Shown piece after piece: positions 31,864 to 39,338 of a stretch of 41,888 bases of DNA (positions are counted from its first letter, which is position 1; each line of letters begins with the position of its first letter). This stretch comes from Phycisphaerales bacterium. GTDB taxonomy: Bacteria; Planctomycetota; Phycisphaerae; Phycisphaerales; UBA1924. The DNA lies in contig DASPKU010000017.1 in NCBI GenBank assembly GCA_035627955.1, positions 1-41,888 on the forward strand, in the 5' to 3' direction. The position numbers and the translations under genes were made by a program. The notes beneath the pieces were generated by a model. It worked only from the letters and a program-made list of their open reading frames with translations, ran no database searches and was not told where the DNA came from.

Positions 31864-33472
31864 ATGAACTCCCTGCTCTCCAGCGCGATCATTCTGTCCA
31901 CCCTCGCCGGCACCACCCTTGCCCAGACCGTCGTCAGCGGGCTGGAGCACACCGCCACCGGCGGCGCGGTGCTCGGTACACCCAACGGCCGCCGCCTCCC
32001 CGTGCACAACCTCGGCTCCTCCGGGCAGGACGGTGTCGAGCTCCGCCTGCACTCGTCCATGGGCGGCGGCACCGGTGTCGAGATCGCCCCGGTCCTCAGC
32101 GTGGCCGGCGGCGGTGTCCGCATCCGCCACAAGGGCTGGGACGGCCTTATCTACGGCAACCACCGCATGATCTCGAGCGGCAACGGCACGGGCACGTTCC
32201 ACTGGGACTTCTCCAGCCTCGGCGCCTCCTCCATCAACATCAAGGTGCTGTCCGAGGACGGGACTATCACCGAGGACTACGACGTGAGCGGCCCCATCGC
32301 GGCGAAGCCGTGGGTCCCCAACTTCACCTGCCCCAACGGCGGCACGCCCGTGCTCATCTACAAGTGGATGAGCGCGTGCAACGGCTGCCCGCCGTTCCTG
32401 TGGATGGGCTGGGCCTGCATGACGAGCACCGGCGAGACGGGCACCTACACCTACCAGGGCCGCATGATGATCACGCCCACCAGCGGCCCGGGCTCGCCGC
32501 CGATCTCGTCCAACATCGACTCCATGCTGGTCAGCGCCATCGGCGTCCCCAGCCTGACCCTCACCAGCGCCACCATCGAGACCCTCGGCGTCTCGTCGTT
32601 CGGCCTGGGCCAGGCGCACATCGGCGAAGTGTGCGACGACAACGACGGCGATGGCTCGTGCGATGAGCGTCGGCTCCCGGTGCACAACCTCGGGAGCAGC
32701 GGACAGGACGGCGTGTCGCTCGACCTCGGCCCCGGCGCCGATGGCGTGGAAGCTCGAGCTGGCGCGGGGCAACTGCTGCCGCGGGCACGTCACCCTGATG
32801 AAGCTCTACGACGACGAGGGCTCCGCGGCCCGCATCAGCCTCACGCAGCAAGACCCCACCGCCGACGGCTACTTCGCCGACACCTTCAGCGCCGACTTCA
32901 CCGCCTACGGCTCACCCGGCTACGTGATCACGTGCTTTGATCCCAGCGGCGGCGTCATCGGCGAGCCGCAGGCGATCCTCATCGGCGGCTCCCAGCCCAC
33001 GTGGCACCACTCCTGCCCGCCCGGCGCCACCGCCAAGTACATCTGGGACGCCGGTCTCCAGCAGTGGGTCTTCTTCGGCTGCAACACCATCTCGACCGAG
33101 CGCATCCTCTTCCCCAACGGCCTCATGTTCGACAACGTCGACCACTTCACCGTGCAGCCGCTCGCCCCGGCCGCGCCCACCGCGGGCGGCAAGATCCGCC
33201 ACGTCGTGATCACCAAGAATGGCACCGAGATGGAGCTCAAGCGCGTCCGCAGGCGCCCCGACATCACCGGACCCGACTGCGGCGACAGCGACTTCAACGG
33301 CGACGGCGACATCGGCACCGACGCCGACATCGAGGCCTTCTTCGCCTGCCTGGGCGGCACCTGCTGCTCCAGCTGCTACGAGGGAGGCGCGGACTTCAAC
33401 GCCGACGGCGACGTGGGCACCGACGCCGACATCGAGAGCTTCTTCCGCGTGCTCGGCGGTGGCCAGTGCTGA
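31864..33472 (+). pseudogene. Secreted protein with double EF-hand C-terminus, interrupted by a frameshift
   Basis: An ATG-started frame (MNSLLSSAIILSTLAGTTLAQ, a signal peptide) runs from 31864. The downstream homologous part continues in the next frame to the stop at 33472. The switch lies near 32735-32748, after SGQDGVSLDLGPGADG and before AWKLELARGNCC, so one base has been gained or two lost relative to a single reading frame. Left alone, the first frame would read on to 32940. The joined protein would have about 535 residues. It contains two domains that share the identical 16-residue segment RRLPVHNLGSSGQDGV, encoded by differing codons. The C-terminus is the same double calcium-loop module as in two other genes, ending GGGQC. 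Sequencing error, a recent mutation or a programmed shift are all possible. Confidence 0.75.
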
Positions 33473-33496
33473 GACGGTGAGCGTGTGTGTGGTGGA

Positions 33497-33528
33497 GAAC
33501 CCCGGCGCACGCCGGGGTTCTTTGCTTT
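33497..33528 (+). terminator. Intrinsic terminator
   Basis: A perfect 10-bp stem GAACCCCGGC/GCCGGGGTTC with a GCAC loop is followed by TTTGCTTTC, just downstream of the stop at 33472. Its tail touches the stop codon of the converging GNAT gene. Confidence 0.9.
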
Positions 33529-33996
33529 CTACGCCCTCAACACCATCACCACTTCCGCAATCTCGCACTGCCGCGCGTTCGCATACCCCCGCTCCTCGCG
33601 AAGCAACCGGAACCCGCACTTCTCCAGCACACGAATCGACGGCGTGTTGTCCTTCGCCGCCCGCGCGTGGATCGGGCGCGGCTCGCTCTTCAGGAACTCG
33701 CGCAGCGCGCCCGTGGCGTGCCCCTTGCCCCAGTGCTCGCGCCCCAGCCAGTAGGTGACCTCGCGCTCGTCGCCGCGCATGAAGCTCGCAACGTACCCGG
33801 CCACCTCGCCCGCTACCTCGATCGTGCGGATCGTGATCGTCGGCTTCGAGCGAATCCGCGCCCAGTGCTCGTTGAATGCGGTGCGGTCGGAGGGGTTTTC
33901 TCCCACGAAGGCCGCCTGATAGCACGCGTCCCTGTCCTGCTGATGCAGGAAGAAGATGTCAAGGTCGCTGTCGCGGACTTCGCGGAGGGTGAGCAC
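33529..33996 (-). CDS. GNAT-family N-acetyltransferase (RimJ/RimL-like)
   Basis: A GTG at 33996 gives 155 residues starting VLTLREVRDSDLDIFF, the typical first strand and helix of the fold. The acetyl-CoA-binding region is YWLGREHWGKGHATGALREF, with a GKGHATG pyrophosphate loop in place of Q/RxxGxG/A. Conserved AKDNTPSIRVLEKCGF follows. An ATG at 34053 in the same frame was rejected because the intervening sequence contains the terminator of the gene upstream. The target (protein N-terminus, small molecule) is unknown. Confidence 0.86.
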   Translation of the reverse strand: MLTLREVRDSDLDIFFLHQQDRDACYQAAFVGENPSDRTAFNEHWARIRSKPTITIRTIEVAGEVAGYVASFMRGDEREVTYWLGREHWGKGHATGALREFLKSEPRPIHARAAKDNTPSIRVLEKCGFRLLREERGYANARQCEIAEVVMVLRA

Positions 33997-34012
33997 GGGG
34001 CGAGTGTAGTGG

Positions 34013-34042
34013 AGAAGAAAACACCCTCGGGGCGAGGGTGTT
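34013..34042 (-). terminator. Intrinsic terminator of the lipoprotein gene
   Basis: A perfect 10-bp stem AACACCCTCG/CGAGGGTGTT with a 3-base loop lies downstream of the stop at 34111. On the minus strand it is followed by TTCTTCTCC. Confidence 0.85.
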
Positions 34043-34110
34043 GAGTCGAGCATCAGTTGTCGCGCCCCGGGACTTCGGCCGCGGCGGCCTCAGTCCCGGC
34101 GTCGTGAGCC

Positions 34111-34599
34111 TCAGGGCTTGTACTTCGCCGTGAAGTCGTTCATGGAGCTCTCGAAGCTCGCCCACGAGCTCTTGATGTTCGTCCACGCCTTGTCCCACTC
34201 TTCACCCGCCTTGCCCTTCAACTGGCTCACATCGCTGGACAGGGTGCTGTAGCTGCTCTTGAGCTTGGTCAGCGCGGCCTCCATCTCGGGCTTCTTCGCG
34301 TCGGCCGTGGCGCTCACCTTGGTGGTCCACTCGTCCAGCTTGGTCTTGGCGGAGGCCAGGCCCGACTCCACGCCCGCGACCATCTTGTCCTTGGCATCGC
34401 CAGCCATCTGGGTCAGCTTGCTGGTGTCGGTGTTGACGTTCGGCATGGCTGGCGTGTTCGTGCCGGTGGTCGGCAGCGCGGGCGTGGTGGTGGAGCCGGT
34501 GGTCTTGGGTGCGGGGTTGACCGGCGCGGGCTCCTTCTTCTCGCAGGCGGTGAGGGCCAGCAGGCCCGCGGCGGCAGTGACAGCAATCAGCTTCTTCAT
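34111..34599 (-). CDS. Small helical lipoprotein
   Basis: The ATG at 34599 follows GGAGA and gives 162 residues. Residues 1-19 are a lipoprotein signal with lipobox LTAC (Cys19). A Thr/Pro-rich linker follows (about 22-60) and then a helical, coiled-coil-like domain (about 60-162) with regularly spaced Trp (KLDEW, EEWDKAW, SSWASF). It is probably a periplasm-facing outer-membrane lipoprotein with a structural role, but no homologous family is recognised. Confidence 0.75.
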   Translation of the reverse strand: MKKLIAVTAAAGLLALTACEKKEPAPVNPAPKTTGSTTTPALPTTGTNTPAMPNVNTDTSKLTQMAGDAKDKMVAGVESGLASAKTKLDEWTTKVSATADAKKPEMEAALTKLKSSYSTLSSDVSQLKGKAGEEWDKAWTNIKSSWASFESSMNDFTAKYKP

Positions 34600-34720
34600 C
34601 GATGCAATCTCCAGTTGGTGAGCTGGATCATAGTTCCACACGGTGAACATTCCGCCACCGGGTCGGAAGCTCAAGCCGGTGCATGGGGCTTCAGCCAGCC
34701 ACCGGCGGAGCGCTCACGCC

Positions 34721-34750
34721 GCTGACGCTTACTCCTTGTCAGCAAGGAGG
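34721..34750 (+). promoter_or_regulatory. Two alternative hairpins around the ADH ribosome binding site
   Basis: Hairpin 1, CTCCTTG-TCAG-CAAGGAG (34732-34749, perfect 7 bp), buries the Shine-Dalgarno AAGGAGG. Hairpin 2, GCTGAC with GTCAGC (34721-34726 and 34738-34743, perfect 6 bp), uses the loop of hairpin 1, so only one can form; hairpin 2 would free the site. The start ATG is at 34755. Confidence 0.5.
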
Positions 34751-34754
34751 TTCC

Positions 34755-35927
34755 ATGCGCGCCATCACCTGGCACGGCAAGGGCGACATGCGCTGCGAGC
34801 AGGTCCCCGATCCCAAAATCGAAAACCCCACCGACATGCTCGTGCGGATCACGTCCACCGCCATCTGCGGCAGCGACCTGCACCTGCTGGACTTCTACGT
34901 GCCGTTCATGACCCCCGGCTACGTCGTCGGCCACGAGCCGATGGGCATCGTCGAGGAGGTCGGCAGCGAGGTCCGCAAGTTCAAGAAGGGTGACCGCGTG
35001 GTCATCCCCTTCACTATCCAGTGCGGCCAGTGCTGGTTCTGCCAGCGGCAGCTCTACAGCTGCTGCGACGTGACCAACGCCCACAACCCCATCCAGGAAA
35101 AAATGATGGGGCACGCCACCGCCGGGTTCTACGGCTACTCGCACATGGCGGGCGGCTACCAGGGCGGCCAGGCCGAGCTGCTCCGGGTGCCGTGGGCCGA
35201 CGTTGGGCCGATCAAGATCGAGAGCGACCTCGAAGACGAGCAGGTGCTGTTCCTGTCCGACGTGTTCCCCACGGGGTACATGGCCGCGGAGAACGCGGAG
35301 ATCGAGCCGGGCGACACCGTCGCGGTGTGGGGCTGCGGACCCGTCGGCCAGTTCACCATCCAGAGCGCGTGGATGCTGGGGGCCGGGCGCGTGATCGCGA
35401 TCGACTGGGTGCCCGAGCGGCTGGAAATGGCCCGCACCAAGGGCAAGGCCGAGGTCATCAACTTCAAGGAGCAGGACGTCTACGACACGCTCCAGGAGAT
35501 GACCAACGAGCGTGGCCCCGACCGCTGCATTGACGCCGTGGGCGCCGAGGCCCACGGCTGGGGCGCGCCCGACGCTGTGATGGACAAGGTGAAGTCGTCG
35601 ATGATGCTCACCACCGACCGCGCCCACGCGCTGCGGCAGGCGATCTACTGCTGCCGAAAGGCGGGCACGCTCTCCATCCCCGGCGTGTACGCGGGTTTCC
35701 CCGACAAGATCCCCATCGGAGCCCTGATGAACAAGGGGCTGACGGTGAAGACCGGCCAGACGCACGTGCCCAAGTACATCGGCATGCTGCTCAAGACCAT
35801 CGAGGACGGCAAGATCGACCCGAGCTTCATCGTGACGCACCGGCTGCCGCTGGAGAAAGGCCCCGAGGCGTACAAGACCTTCCGCGACAAGAAGGACGGG
35901 TGCATCAAGGTGGTGCTCAAGCCGTGA
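34755..35927 (+). CDS. Zinc-dependent alcohol dehydrogenase, formaldehyde dehydrogenase-like
   Basis: The ATG at 34755, five bases after AAGGAGG, gives 390 residues. It is a medium-chain dehydrogenase: catalytic zinc ligands lie in TAICGSDLH and GHEPMG, structural zinc cysteines in [15 protein letters not shown], and the NAD-binding loop is [15 protein letters not shown]. The length and the [20 protein letters not shown] insertion match the glutathione-independent formaldehyde dehydrogenase branch. The substrate is inferred. A conserved-looking membrane protein gene follows 48 bases downstream, probably in the same transcript. The leader holds two alternative hairpins that could control translation. 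Confidence 0.88.
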   Translation: MRAITWHGKGDMRCEQVPDPKIENPTDMLVRITSTAICGSDLHLLDFYVPFMTPGYVVGHEPMGIVEEVGSEVRKFKKGDRVVIPFTIQCGQCWFCQRQLYSCCDVTNAHNPIQEKMMGHATAGFYGYSHMAGGYQGGQAELLRVPWADVGPIKIESDLEDEQVLFLSDVFPTGYMAAENAEIEPGDTVAVWGCGPVGQFTIQSAWMLGAGRVIAIDWVPERLEMARTKGKAEVINFKEQDVYDTLQEMTNERGPDRCIDAVGAEAHGWGAPDAVMDKVKSSMMLTTDRAHALRQAIYCCRKAGTLSIPGVYAGFPDKIPIGALMNKGLTVKTGQTHVPKYIGMLLKTIEDGKIDPSFIVTHRLPLEKGPEAYKTFRDKKDGCIKVVLKP

Positions 35928-35975
35928 GCGGGGCTGTGAGCGAGTCAATCTCTGACACGAACGCGAGGTGACGCG

Positions 35976-36701
35976 ATGGACGGACGCATGGACAACGACC
36001 GGCGCGAGGGCGCGCCTGGTTTCGGCACCGAGATGGAAAGCGGGACCGGCAGCCGCCAAGGCGACTTCGGCCGCTCGAAGACCGACGAGCGCGCCCGCGA
36101 CGTGGGCGGGCTGAAGGGCGAGTACGTGCGAGACGCGAGAAACTCCCCGCCGCGCTACGACCTGCCCACGGAGATCGGCGAGCGCGAGGCCGTGCAGGCG
36201 GGCCTCCCCATGGACGCCCGCCCCGCGCGCCAGCCGCTGCACGACGCACCCGCCCGCTTCGGGGCCGCGGGCTTCTCCGCGGGCGAGGCCCAGTTCGTCA
36301 AGACCGAGCTGACCGACACCCCCGACCCCCGCCGCGGCGAGCCGCCCGACGCCATGGCCCAGGGCCTCGGCTGGTTCAGCATCGGCCTGGGCTTGCTCGA
36401 AGTGATGAACGCCGAGGGGCTCTCGAAGTGGCTGGGCGCCGAGGACCGGCGCGGCGTCGTCCGCGCCTACGGCTTCCGCGAGATTGCTAACGGCATCGCC
36501 ATCCTGGCCCAGAAGGACGTGCGGGCCCGCTCGCCGTGGATGTGGACACGGGTCGCGGGCGACTTCCTCGACCTCTACTCGCTCAAGAAGCTGCACCACG
36601 AGGACAACCCCAAACGCGGCAACGTGAAGATCGCGATCGCCGCGGTGCTGGGCGTGACGATGCTGGACATCATGACAGCGGGGCTGCTGGCCGAGCGCTG
36701 A
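35976..36701 (+). CDS. Membrane protein of unknown function (DUF4267-like tail)
   Basis: A 241-residue protein with an ATG after GAGGTGACGCG. The first 125 residues are hydrophilic, disordered and rich in Arg/Asp/Gly/Pro. The C-terminal part has hydrophobic helices (GLGWFSIGLGLLEVM, and IAIAAVLGVTMLDIMTAGLL) around a conserved-looking RRGVVRAYGFREIANGIAIL. This pattern occurs in proteins found beside zinc ADHs, sometimes fused to SRPBCC domains, and suggests a membrane partner of the upstream dehydrogenase. No enzymatic role is visible. Confidence 0.72.
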   Translation: MDGRMDNDRREGAPGFGTEMESGTGSRQGDFGRSKTDERARDVGGLKGEYVRDARNSPPRYDLPTEIGEREAVQAGLPMDARPARQPLHDAPARFGAAGFSAGEAQFVKTELTDTPDPRRGEPPDAMAQGLGWFSIGLGLLEVMNAEGLSKWLGAEDRRGVVRAYGFREIANGIAILAQKDVRARSPWMWTRVAGDFLDLYSLKKLHHEDNPKRGNVKIAIAAVLGVTMLDIMTAGLLAER

Positions 36702-36726
36702 GGCGCTGACCACACGTGGGTTGTTG

Positions 36727-36766
36727 AGGTGAGCGGTGCGCTGCGGCGCCGCTCACCTGTCCTTTT
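36727..36766 (+). terminator. Intrinsic terminator
   Basis: A perfect 10-bp stem AGGTGAGCGG/CCGCTCACCT with a 12-base loop is followed by GTCCTTTT. It separates the plus-strand gene ending at 36701 from the converging purB. Confidence 0.75.
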
Positions 36767-36772
36767 GGGCGG

Positions 36773-38467
36773 TCAGACGCGGGGGCCGCTCTCGCCAAGC
36801 TCGGCGATCTTGTCGGCGTACCGCTGCTTCAGCGGCTCCACCACCTCGCGCAGGAACCGCTCCGTCTGCTCCACGCTCCGCCCGATGTACTTCATCGGGT
36901 CCATGAGGCCGTCCCAGTCGAGTTCAACGCCGAGCGGCCCGCCGCGCTGCTTGGACCAGAAGTGCCGGTCGGCCTTCAGCCGCTCCAGCAGGTCGTTGTC
37001 GAGCCCCTCCTGCTTCACCCGCAGCCCCGCGGCCTGCGCGTGCTGGCGGATCAGCTCGTGGTACTCCTGCCGGTCCCCGCCCGCCTTCACGCACGCCATC
37101 AGGATGTTCTCGGTGGCCATGAACGGCAGCTCGGCCATGAGGTTCTTGCGCACCATCGCCTCGTGCACGATGAGGCCGCCGGCGACGTTGTGCATCAGGT
37201 CGAGGGCCCCGTCGAGGGCCAGGAACGCCTCGGGCAGCGACAGCCGGCGGTTGCTGCTGTCGTCGAGCGTGCGCTCCAGCCACTGCGTGGCCGCGGTGTC
37301 GTAGGCGTTGCCCACGAGGTTCATGACGAACCGCGTGAGCCCGCAGATGCGCTCGCAACGCATGGGGTTGCGCTTGTAGGGCATGGCCGAGGAGCCGATC
37401 TGCTTCTCCTCGAATGGCTCGTCGAGCTCCTTCCGGTTGGAGAGGAGGCGGATGTCGGTGGCGATCTTGTGGAGGACGGAGGCGGTGGCGGCGAGGTCGG
37501 AGAGGATCAGCGAGTCGATAACGCGCGGGTAGGTCTGTCCGACGATCGGGAACGTGCGCATGCCGGTGAAGTCGATCGATTCCCTCACGCGGTATTCCGC
37601 GACCGGCATCGTGGCGAGCTCCTCCGCTTGCCGCAGCCACTTCTGCGCCTGCTCGGAGGCGCCCTCATTGGGGTCATTGGCCCGCGACGCGACGTAGCGA
37701 AGCCGCTCGATCCGCGCGGCCTTGTCGGCTTCCCATGCTTCGTCGGCTTTCCAGGGGGCGAGTGCATAGCCCTTCTCATCGAGCTCGTACAGGAAGCCCG
37801 CCTCCAGCAGGTCGACGCGGTCATGATCGTCGCCGCACAGGCTGAGGAACGACGCCTGCGTGCCGGTGGCGCCGCGGAGGCCGCGCCGCTTGAAGAGCAG
37901 TGACTTCGCGCGGTGGTCCAGGGCCTCAAGACAGAGGTTGAGGTCGCTCGCCCAGTTCGCAATCCGCCGCCCAACCGTCACCGGCTGCGCCGGCTGGTAA
38001 TGCGTGAAGCCAAGCGTCGGAGCAGCGGCCCACCGCTGCGCAGGCGCTGTGAACGACAGCACCGCCCGCGCCGTCTTCTGCTCAATCAGCCGCAGCGCAT
38101 CCCAGAGAATGATCAGGTCAGCGTTGCTCCCGATGTCCTCGCTCGTGCACCCCAGGTGGATAATCCCCTTCGCCTTCGGGCACCGGTCCCCCCACGCGTG
38201 CACGTGCGCCATCACGTCGTGCCGCAGCTTCCGCTCGTACCCCTCCGCGGCCTGCATGTCCGCGTCCGTCACCTCCAGGTTCGCCCGCAGCTCCTCCACC
38301 TGCTCACGCGTGACCGGCAGCCCCATCTCGTGCTGCGCCTCCGCCACCGCCAGCCAGATCCGCCGCCAGGTCTGGAACTTGTGGCGGGGCGACCAGATCC
38401 GCAGCATCTCCTTCGAGGCGTTGCGGGCGGCGAGGGGGGAGGTGTAGGTGTCGTACTGGCTCGTCAT
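36773..38467 (-). CDS. purB: Adenylosuccinate lyase with an internal insertion
   Basis: A 564-residue fumarase-superfamily lyase that makes fumarate from SAICAR and adenylosuccinate in purine synthesis. It has the superfamily signature GSSAMPYKRNPMRCE, the catalytic-site segments HLGCTSEDIGSNAD and THYQPAQPVTVG, and the eukaryote-like RGATGTQASFLSL. It is longer than usual (about 430-480). Roughly 72 extra residues sit between GDDHDRVDLLEAGF and GMRTFPIVGQTYPR, where homologues have about 26. The ATG overlaps the toxin stop by four bases, so translation is coupled to a toxin-antitoxin pair. Confidence 0.94.
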   Translation of the reverse strand: MTSQYDTYTSPLAARNASKEMLRIWSPRHKFQTWRRIWLAVAEAQHEMGLPVTREQVEELRANLEVTDADMQAAEGYERKLRHDVMAHVHAWGDRCPKAKGIIHLGCTSEDIGSNADLIILWDALRLIEQKTARAVLSFTAPAQRWAAAPTLGFTHYQPAQPVTVGRRIANWASDLNLCLEALDHRAKSLLFKRRGLRGATGTQASFLSLCGDDHDRVDLLEAGFLYELDEKGYALAPWKADEAWEADKAARIERLRYVASRANDPNEGASEQAQKWLRQAEELATMPVAEYRVRESIDFTGMRTFPIVGQTYPRVIDSLILSDLAATASVLHKIATDIRLLSNRKELDEPFEEKQIGSSAMPYKRNPMRCERICGLTRFVMNLVGNAYDTAATQWLERTLDDSSNRRLSLPEAFLALDGALDLMHNVAGGLIVHEAMVRKNLMAELPFMATENILMACVKAGGDRQEYHELIRQHAQAAGLRVKQEGLDNDLLERLKADRHFWSKQRGGPLGVELDWDGLMDPMKYIGRSVEQTERFLREVVEPLKQRYADKIAELGESGPRV

Positions 38468-38955
38468 GTGTCCTTCTCCCGCCTGACGCTCTGTCGCAGT
38501 TGCTCGTACAGCTGCTCCGTTGCCCGGAACCGCGTCTGTCGCAGTCGCGAGATCGCCGTTTCGATATCGATGAGGCCACCACGTGCCGCATCCCGCAGCA
38601 CAGCCAGCGTCCCAAGCGTGGGAAGCCCCAGGCTACGAGCGACGCGCCTTCCCATCCGTTCGTCCATCAGGAGTTGGACGGAGTGCGCAGGTTTCAGCTC
38701 CAGAGCGAGCGAAATCGCGGCGGACTCACCAATATGAAGAGCGAGGTCTGGAGCGATCTCCATCGGAGCGCGAACCTGCAACCACGCGGGCGGCTGAGCG
38801 GCCCATGCCCGGACCCGATCCGCCGCACCCGTACGCTGCAGCTCGGCCAGCACCTGAGGCGGTGCGACCACATCGGTCATCAGTTTCGGCACGATCTCGA
38901 TGTGATCGATCAGGATCAGGTAGTTGAGCGGCGACGTGTCGCAGATGACGATCAT
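38464..38955 (-). CDS. PIN-domain toxin (DUF3368)
   Basis: A 163-residue PIN-fold protein of the DUF3368 type. Acidic active-site residues are in VICDTSPLNYL (Asp), GESAAISLALE (Glu) and LLMDERMGRRVA (Asp/Glu). PIN toxins are magnesium-dependent RNases restrained by a bound antitoxin. It overlaps the antitoxin gene (ATGA at 38952-38955) and also overlaps purB at its own stop (38464-38467). A toxic RNase role is inferred from family and context. Confidence 0.85.
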   Translation of the reverse strand: MIVICDTSPLNYLILIDHIEIVPKLMTDVVAPPQVLAELQRTGAADRVRAWAAQPPAWLQVRAPMEIAPDLALHIGESAAISLALELKPAHSVQLLMDERMGRRVARSLGLPTLGTLAVLRDAARGGLIDIETAISRLRQTRFRATEQLYEQLRQSVRREKDT

Positions 38956-39215
38956 CCGCCGCGACCTGCGCGGAGCGTCTCGGCCTCCGCCTCGATCTCC
39001 TCGATCGTCATCTCAAGCGGGACATTGTGCCGCTTGAGAACCTCATCGACCTGGAGTCGTTCAAGCCCGAGTGCGCGCGCGAGCTGATATTCGCTGAGAA
39101 CGCCACAACGGTACAACTCAACCATCGCCGCCTCTTTGAGTGCAGCCGATGGATCCTGCCCGTTGGTCCGCAGCATGGACTCGATATCAGGCGGCAGATC
39201 GAAAGTGACGGTCAT
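38952..39215 (-). CDS. UPF0175-family antitoxin
   Basis: An 87-residue protein, first gene of the coupled set. The pattern LPPDIESMLR...AALKEAAMVELYRCGVLSEYQLARALGL, followed by LQVDEVLKRHNVPLE, matches UPF0175, which carries a helix-turn-helix (SEYQLARALGLERLQVDEV). UPF0175 proteins are usual partners of DUF3368 toxins and probably repress their own promoter. A short inverted repeat TGCCTG-N8-CAGGCA (39242-39261) upstream is a candidate operator. Confidence 0.85.
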   Translation of the reverse strand: MTVTFDLPPDIESMLRTNGQDPSAALKEAAMVELYRCGVLSEYQLARALGLERLQVDEVLKRHNVPLEMTIEEIEAEAETLRAGRGG

Positions 39216-39275
39216 GCCGCCATTTTACGCATGTGCCGACCTGCCTGCATCAACACAGGCACAGTGTGTCCCCTG

Positions 39276-39307
39276 CAAAAACGGCCCCTCCCGCAGGGAG
39301 AGGCCGT
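39276..39307 (-). terminator. Intrinsic terminator of the DEAD-box gene
   Basis: The stem ACGGCC...GGCCGT (39281-39286 with 39302-39307), with further CTCCC/GGGAG pairing around a GCA loop, lies beyond the stop at 39339. On the minus strand it is followed by TTTTTGC. Confidence 0.87.
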
Positions 39308-39338
39308 CGCTGATCATCTCGGTTGCAGAAAGAGCGGC

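Noticed and set aside
32735-32748. Programmed frameshift site
   Set aside because: No slippery heptamer and no clear downstream pseudoknot were seen; kept only as one of several explanations for the frame break.
33997-34053. ATG start of the GNAT gene at 34053
   Set aside because: The added residues span the terminator hairpin of the upstream lipoprotein gene and have no GNAT similarity.
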